DNA from: Dermanyssus gallinae
Lineage: Eukaryota > Arthropoda > Arachnida > Mesostigmata > Dermanyssidae
Direction: 5' to 3'
Assembly (NCBI GenBank): GCA_003439945.1
Contig: QVRM01000998.1
Location: forward strand, 186,001-250,000
DNA length: 64,000 nt
The position numbers and the translations under genes are program-made. The notes under the pieces were generated by a model. That model ran no database searches, had not been told where the DNA came from, and saw nothing but the letters and a program-made list of their open reading frames with translations. Positions 58,013 to 64,000 of this stretch are shown here, one piece after another. How positions within the stretch are numbered: position 1 is the first letter of the stretch; the number at the start of each line of letters is the position of its first letter.

Positions 58013-58174
58013 TCCGGACGAGTCCACTTGCTACTGTTTCTGCGTGGGGCCGTTGAAACAGCTGCGCGGTAAAAGGCTCTCGACCGCGTTTCGATTCCAC
58101 CAATTCAGTAGAACGAAGAGTGTCGGGCTCTGTTGGGGCCCTGCGGCGAGCAAGTAACAGCCAGCCAACCGCAG

Positions 58175-58312
58175 TTGTTCTGTGACGTTGTTGTTTTTGT
58201 TGTGGTGGTTGTTGTTCTTGTTGTTGCACTGTTGTCGCTGCTGCTGTTGTTGTTGCGGTTGTTGCTGTTGTTGTAGGTGGTGTTCTCGCTGTTGTTGTGG
58301 TTGTTGCTGCCG
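58175..58312. repeat. (GTT/GCT)n array, opposite strand sense to the preceding one
   Basis: About 135 bp of gttgttgttg and gctgctgttg triplets, about 160 bp from the ACA/ACG array and complementary to it. Confidence 0.9.
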
Positions 58313-61300
58313 AAATTATCTCCCGTGCGTTACTACTGCTCCTACAGCATTGCCATCATGCTTCATTCAATCTCTGTTGCGAGTGTTCACATTCGGTGAG
58401 CGAGTCGACACTCACCTCAAGCTTGCTGATTTTGTTCTTATTATAGGTGAAAGTCGAAACTTCAGATGGTGGTGGTAACAGTAGCTGCTGTTAGCAGTGC
58501 CTAAGGGATAGTGACCTAAAAATCGTGTGTGAATGTGAGCTGAAATTCAAGAGATCAGAGCAAAGGAATTGCAAAAGGCATTGTCGTGTAAGGGATGCTT
58601 GGACGAGTATTGAGTTCACGCAAGGCCGTCATGCAAGAAGCGATGGCGCGGCATTCATGCAAGAAGAACAAGAAGATATTGTTGTTAGGTTGTCGTGAGT
58701 GGACTCGGTAGCTTTTGTCACACTGACGCAAAGGCTACCGTTGGTAGGTGACCGCTTTCATAGAATTACGCCGAACGCCGTCAGAGAGACGTCGATCGAC
58801 CCTACCAGCCGCTATGGCGGGAGTGCGCGACCATCACGGACTCAGGATCGGATAACCAATCGGATAACTAACGTGCGACTAACTTCAACTGTGCGCCCTA
58901 CAATTTTCATCAGCGTCGTGTTCGTTGTTATCGCTGCCGCCGCCGCGGTGCTGTGTGCGTGTTTCCGACGCTCTTACTTCACTTCGGCAACACTTCATTG
59001 TGGGTCTTTAGTTCAGTCTAGCTTAGTCTAGCTTTGCCTAGTCTATTCATTCCATTATAGCTCGGTAGAGCAGTGGCACGATCTGGATTATGTGTATTCT
59101 CCTAATGCCATAGCAAAGGAAGAACGTAGAGCTTCGCTATCGTCGCTAAAGCGACAATCACCCGGTTAATGGTGGTATCGATGAGGTGGTGCGCGAGATG
59201 CTGAAATGGTTTACGTGGCGTGTGGTTAAGCAGTTAAGATTTGTGCTGCCTACGATCTGCTTCTGCTGACGTTGCTGATGTATTGCCGCAGTAAGGGCAA
59301 ACATCTGCATCGTCAGTGTAAACGTTTTTGTTTCTGCATCAAAACGCATCTACCTATGTGCGTGCACAGCAATGTCCTTCCTTATGTACACGCATTGGAA
59401 TAGCCATCGACCAGCCATCGACAACAAGTCAACTTATGCCAAGTCTATGGCAACTAATGGGTACTACTACGCCAGTTGACGACGTGTCCACGTGTTTGCT
59501 TCCAAAGTCATGTGTGTTCAGCTCCGCTGACGGCTGCTTGTTGTTGTTGTTGTTAATGTTGTTGTTGCTGCTGTTGTTGTTGTTGTTATTGGTTGGCTGT
59601 TCTATTATGCCAGGCCTTTTTTCTACTCTTTTGGAAAATTTCTTTTTGACAACACGCATTTGTTGGTGACGTCGAATGATTACATATTGACTGCACTATT
59701 GATTCCCACCAATCCACTACACGGCTTAAACATGTCAATGTATAAGATACTTGTTTTTAAAGGAAGCAGCAAGTGGCGTAATTCGCTCGTAATAATTCGC
59801 TGTCTTTTAATGCTGTCCGTTTAGAACACCTAGACGAACCCACGCTGGCACCAGATCAGTAGAGACGACAATAATTCAGACGTATATGCTGCAAGGCGTC
59901 AGTATTTTTATATATTTATTCCAAAGCTCAACTGTATAGCAGTAAACACAAAAACGAATGGACGACAATATGTTCAGGAGGATTTTGTCTCATAATGTAT
60001 CTACATCATGTATGTATGTATGTATATATATATATATATATATATTGCCATCACTGCTAATGCTATTCAAACTGCAGCCCTTGCTCCCGCTCGCGCTCAT
60101 CTTTTTATACCACCATTATCTATACAACCAAATATTTGTACAGCTATATACTTATGAGTATCTTCGTCGTAGGCTAATCAAAATTGGTTGTTTTTCTTTT
60201 AACACAAAGTGACTTTTGATCTGTAAAGTTTATCTTACATTTCTCTTTGAAGTGAGGCTATTGAGCCCCCAATTTTGATTGGGGGTCTGAGTCGTCATCT
60301 GCTTTGCCCATTCTGTTCCGTCTAATAAAATTGTCCGGTAGTGCAAATGCGCTGCAGATAACTGCATAAATAGCTATTGTCATTGCTATTCAATAAATTT
60401 GTATTGTTCAATGTAGACGTCTACTAAAAGCCTGTTAAAAATAATACAAATAATATCCCATTTAAGCACTCTGTGTAATATATATATATATATATATATA
60501 TGCAGAGAGAACCGTGTGCAGCACATCACTGTGGTTTCTATGCACGCCGCATTACTGCCGCCGCCGCCGACATAGTTGGCCTTTTGGCCATAGAGCTTCG
60601 TGCACGTATACCAAAGTTATCGACAGAAACAACGTGACGCACGTTGTAATAATTGTACACTATTTTGAGAAAGGCTACACTGTGATGATTTATCCTTGGC
60701 GCACTCCCGTCTCGCGCGCCAAACCGCGTAGCGGCCAGGTGATATGCCAACGTAGGCCAGAGTAGAATGCAGCGGAGCGCGTTCGAAGAGCAAATAGACG
60801 TGACACCGTGAGTTTTCCTCAATCAGCCGAACGAATTGCAATTGCAAATAAACACGCAAGATAGTGTTGGCCTCGAAATCGGCGCCAGTCACCTGATCCT
60901 GGCGAAGGCAATCTCGTGTTTCGGAGCGAGACAGGGAGTGCGTTTCAATTGACAGTACTCAACGATCTCAACGAGCTCGAAGTGTGCTGTCGTAGATTGT
61001 GTTCACGGTCGGTGAACATGTGATGCAAGTGGTGAAGTGGTGCTAATCTTAATCGCCGTGGTGGTGTAATTCTCTCGTGGCCATCAACATCCAGCATCAT
61101 CGTGATTGTGATCGTTTCAATAGTCGGCCAGTCGTTCATCGATCAAACCGTACTTCCGTTTAGTTCTGTGTTGATTCAACCTCTTCAGTTGATTTGACGA
61201 CTTCGGTGGTCTTCTCTGCTGATATTGCCTGCCTATGGGCAGTCTGGCGGGCATGTCGCTAGGTCAATTAAACTGCTGGCCAAAAAAAAGCTATACGGCT

Positions 61301-62722
61301 GTTGTTAACTAGCCCGTGTGTTTTCGTTCCGGACCACTTCAAAAGACTTCAAATCGAAGTGAGAGTCACCGCTCACAGTCAAGCTATCTGGTAGAGCTGT
61401 TTGATCGACAACCGACGCCACATGAAGTTGTACCGTCGTTGCTGGTGTCATCGCAAACTGTCCCGTCTCGACGCAACAGAGACATTTACTTGTTTGTGGT
61501 CGCAGCTGCAGTTAACCAGTCTCGCATTCTCGCTGTGATGTGGTAGACCAGTTGAATCTAGTCGGAAACGAAACGACAGTCGATCGGCATCGAGTGTCGT
61601 TTCGTTTACAATGCGACGCGTCGCCTCTAGGGTAAGCACTCTAGGGAGCATCGAAGTCGCGTGAGCGTCGAGTCAATGAACAAGCACACAACTACCTAAC
61701 TAGGTATGATATGCTCTCGGGGGTGGTTCCGTGGACACGCCCAGGCTTCATGTAGAAAGCAGGTTGTAGGAATATTTAATTAATAACACTGTAGACAGGC
61801 TGTCATCTCTTAAGCAACAATGCGGAGATGCCGCGCCGTCGCGGACTGCTACCTCTCCTTGCGTGAATATCTTGCGGGAAACTTGTCAACGACGACGAAG
61901 ACGACGGTTGGAACAAATAATTGATCTCCCCTCTCTTTTGATTTTGTTTGATTTATTACAAACGACATATGGTGTCCGTTAATGGCAATATTTTGTAAGC
62001 ATATCTTGGCCATCTTAAAAACGGGCAGTCAGATTGCACACATTTAACAATGAGGTAGGGACCAAGTGGACATTTGAAATAGTTGGATCTTGGTTATTTT
62101 AAGGAACGTCTTAAACCGCTTATGTGCATGCGGATAGAAGTTATCCTGAAATAGTGTTGTTTACTTTTAATAACAAATTGATCTACTTATGTGCATACGT
62201 ACAGATCATAAGTGCATATTCGTCAATAGAGTGAAAGAAATTGAGACACCTTTGCGTTTCGTTTTTTCCACTTTTATTTTACTATAACTGCAACGCAATG
62301 TTGCCTATCGTGACGACTGCTGTACGTAAGTCAGAAGATTATGAAATTCAGTTTAAGAGTGGTCGGTCTTAAATTCAATACACGACCTTTCATATACGAG
62401 GCCACAAAACAATCATTTCCTCCCCCCCCCCCATTTCTCCGGCCAAGGTGAACACTTGTTTAATCTTATTGTTGATCGATCAAAAATACTTTTTAATCAT
62501 CAGCTCCCCTCTTATCATTGTGGAGGCGGAATGCAGTAAAGCGCCCATACTTCTGCGTTGTAAGTAGTGACTTTGTTTTGTTCTGCGAGCTCAAAAGTTA
62601 GACTCATCTGCCATTGTCTAATCGTCTTACTAAAGCTACTCCTCCTCGACGTTTCTACAACCTCCGTTTTTGTTATCTTATCAGTTTAGCTCCTAGATCG
62701 AAATAAGTCGTATCTTCAGAGG

Positions 62723-62724
<2 letters not shown>
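58313..62724. other. Long non-coding stretch
   Basis: (GTT)n at 59541-59590, (TA)n tracts at 60010-60045 and 60477-60502, and a short hairpin cccccaat / attggggg at 60267-60287. Open frames at 58699-59031 (with one hydrophobic run) and 61316-61546 have no recognisable family. Confidence 0.4.

Positions 62725-62774
<50 letters not shown>
62725..62774. repeat. (TA)n microsatellite, long
   Basis: About 25 TA units. Confidence 0.95.
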
Positions 62775-62776
<2 letters not shown>

Positions 62777-63484
62777 CACTCTAGCTCTCTCACGCGCTTG
62801 CTTTCATGTGTCTCTCTCACGTGGAGGTCGTCCGCTGTCGAACTGAAGTGGCCCTCGAAGCGGACCTGATGTTGTTCTGCTGGTACTTACGATTGCTTTT
62901 AGTTCAGTTGACCTTCTGCTGTGTTGTTTTTGTTGTTTCTGCTGATGCTGCTGTTGTTGTTGTTGATGTTGTTGTCGTTATTCGTTGTGCTGTTGAGCCT
63001 TCAACAACAGACTTTGCCTTTTGCAACTCCAGCAGACGACGACGCACGCGCCGTCGGTAACGCAAGTACAAATAAATCTCTTTTTGTTTTTTGGTCGTTA
63101 GTTTGGCCTTCCCATCTATTTATGTACTAGAACGCGTCCGGTTTTTCTTCCTGTTTTTTAGTGTGCTCTGTCTGCATAACTTCCAGCTTACCTGTGGGAG
63201 GTGTTGCAGTCAAACAACAAGAGAAGTTTCTCGCTGCTGTAGTAGCTTTCCATAGCTCGACTGTCGACTCGTGTACACACTGGAAAAAATTGCGTTACAT
63301 TTGCGCAAATTAACAAAAAAATTAATCATTGGACAATATTGAAGAAACCATCCTCGTTTAGGATTCTTGTTCTGCAAGTGTTGTTGTTGCCCAGAATGAG
63401 AGAGAGAGAGAGATAGAGGTAGAGGTTGAACCATCCGCTGCGACCAAACTACGGTAGGTAATCAGACCGATTGGAGTTTTTGCG

Positions 63485-63560
63485 TGGCGATATTTATTAC
63501 TAGACTGCCAACAGCCTTTGATAGTTTGGTGGCGATATTTGTTACTAGACTGCCAACAGC
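63485..63560. repeat. Two 31-bp direct repeats, 45 bp apart
   Basis: tggcgatatttattactaga, then ctgccaacagc, at 63485 recurs with one change (A to G) at 63530. Confidence 0.9.
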
Positions 63561-63809
63561 AGAAGGTCGATGCTGACTTTGACGAGGTTATCTCGGACGA
63601 CCACGACGACGAAGGAAAGTAGAAAGAACAAGATGGTGAAAAAGGGATGCGGATGATGATAATGATGCTGACGACGCAAAGGTCGAATAAATCGATCCTG
63701 CTCGATTCATTCAAAGCAATTGTTGTGTCTAACGTCTGGCCACACTCTTAAAATCGACGCCAGCCTAGCCGTCTGTTCTGTCTTCGTTTCTGCTGCATGA
63801 TAGCCAACT

Positions 63810-64000
63810 AGAATTAAAAAAAGTTACTTAAGAAGGCTCTGTTTAATGCTTGACCATCGTCCGTACTCTACGGGCTTGGAACTCACCGTGAGTCATATCT
63901 TCAATGCAGCGCCGACGGCCGGGCAAGCCGAGATATATAGGGTTTGTCCAACAATCCTTGTGGCATCAGCATACCCGCTGACTCTCGGTGGCGGTATATG
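63810..64000 (-). mobile_element. tRNA-derived SINE, family C (copy 4, cut by window edge)
   Basis: Starts at the tail ctagaattaaaaaaa (63810) and continues with tctacgggcttgg, aactcaccgtgag, catatcttcaatgcag, atatatagggtttgtccaac and ctgactctcgg up to the end of the window. The tRNA head with boxes A and B would lie just beyond the edge. Confidence 0.85.

Noticed and set aside
57732..58229. Minus-strand 165-codon open frame with a very long poly-Val run
   Set aside because: The frame stays open only because ACA/ACG triplets exclude stop codons; the same DNA gives poly-Thr and poly-Ser/Leu in other frames.
58699..59031. 110-codon open frame with a hydrophobic run (IFISVVFVVIAAAAAVL)
   Set aside because: No recognisable family, no clear start context or splice sites; the hydrophobic run comes from GTT/GCC triplets.
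59056..59080. tRNA box A-like tagctcggtagagcag
   Set aside because: No box B within tRNA distance and no cloverleaf.
1..64000. CRISPR arrays, bacterial operons, rRNA or phage genes
   Set aside because: Looked for and not seen; spliced exons, SINEs and mariners show nuclear eukaryotic DNA.

Overview
This is a non-coding-rich eukaryotic genomic window, most likely from an arthropod. The signs are exons flanked by GT/AG introns, several tRNA-derived SINE families, non-LTR retrotransposon relics, many mariner-type DNA transposons, and about thirty long (TA)n microsatellites. There is no bacterial operon structure, and almost all open frames over 60 codons are repeat shadows. A chelicerate such as a mesostigmatid mite would fit (abundant (TA)n, mariners, long introns), but this is inference; the sequence alone does not fix the species. 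The only cellular gene I can recognise is on the + strand: two consecutive coding exons (8534-8625 and 14331-14480) that join in frame. Together they encode most of a cyclic-nucleotide-binding (CNB) domain of Epac/RAPGEF4 type, the cAMP-regulated Rap GTPase exchange factor. The intron between them (5.7 kb) holds a decayed non-LTR ORF1, two copies of a tRNA-derived SINE, a partial copy of another, a 23-bp minisatellite and two long TA tracts. I found no other convincing Epac exon (DEP, second CNB, REM, RA, CDC25), so the rest may lie outside the window or in exons too short or diverged to read by eye. By region: 1-5.2 kb has a mariner relic at the left edge, a reverse-transcriptase (RT) relic, SINEs and a second mariner relic. 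5.2-14.5 kb is the Epac exon region. 14.5-18.1 kb has SINEs and palindromic TA-flanked elements. 18-25 kb is AT-rich intergenic or intronic DNA ending in a second RT relic. 25-30 kb is GC-richer DNA full of GTT/GCT/TAG trinucleotide runs. 30.4-32.8 kb has a roughly 490-bp tandem duplication (probably an assembly error) followed by a structurally intact 1.3-kb mariner. 34.9-39.3 kb has another transposase relic, a 1.1-kb foldback element and a third mariner relic. 40-45 kb is again trinucleotide-rich. 45.6-46.3 kb holds a deleted mariner. 46-55 kb has a (TA)n palindrome, a 20-bp minisatellite, a second copy of the RT-element 3' end and a SINE. 55-64 kb is dominated by CAA/GTT and pyrimidine repeats and ends in a SINE cut by the window edge. 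The window therefore reads as intronic and intergenic DNA shaped by TA-targeting transposons and tRNA SINEs around one signalling gene. Points most worth checking: the intact mariner, the foldback family, the (TA)n tracts bracketed by short inverted or direct repeats, the altered phosphate-binding cassette of the Epac CNB domain, and the suspicious 485/497-bp duplication.
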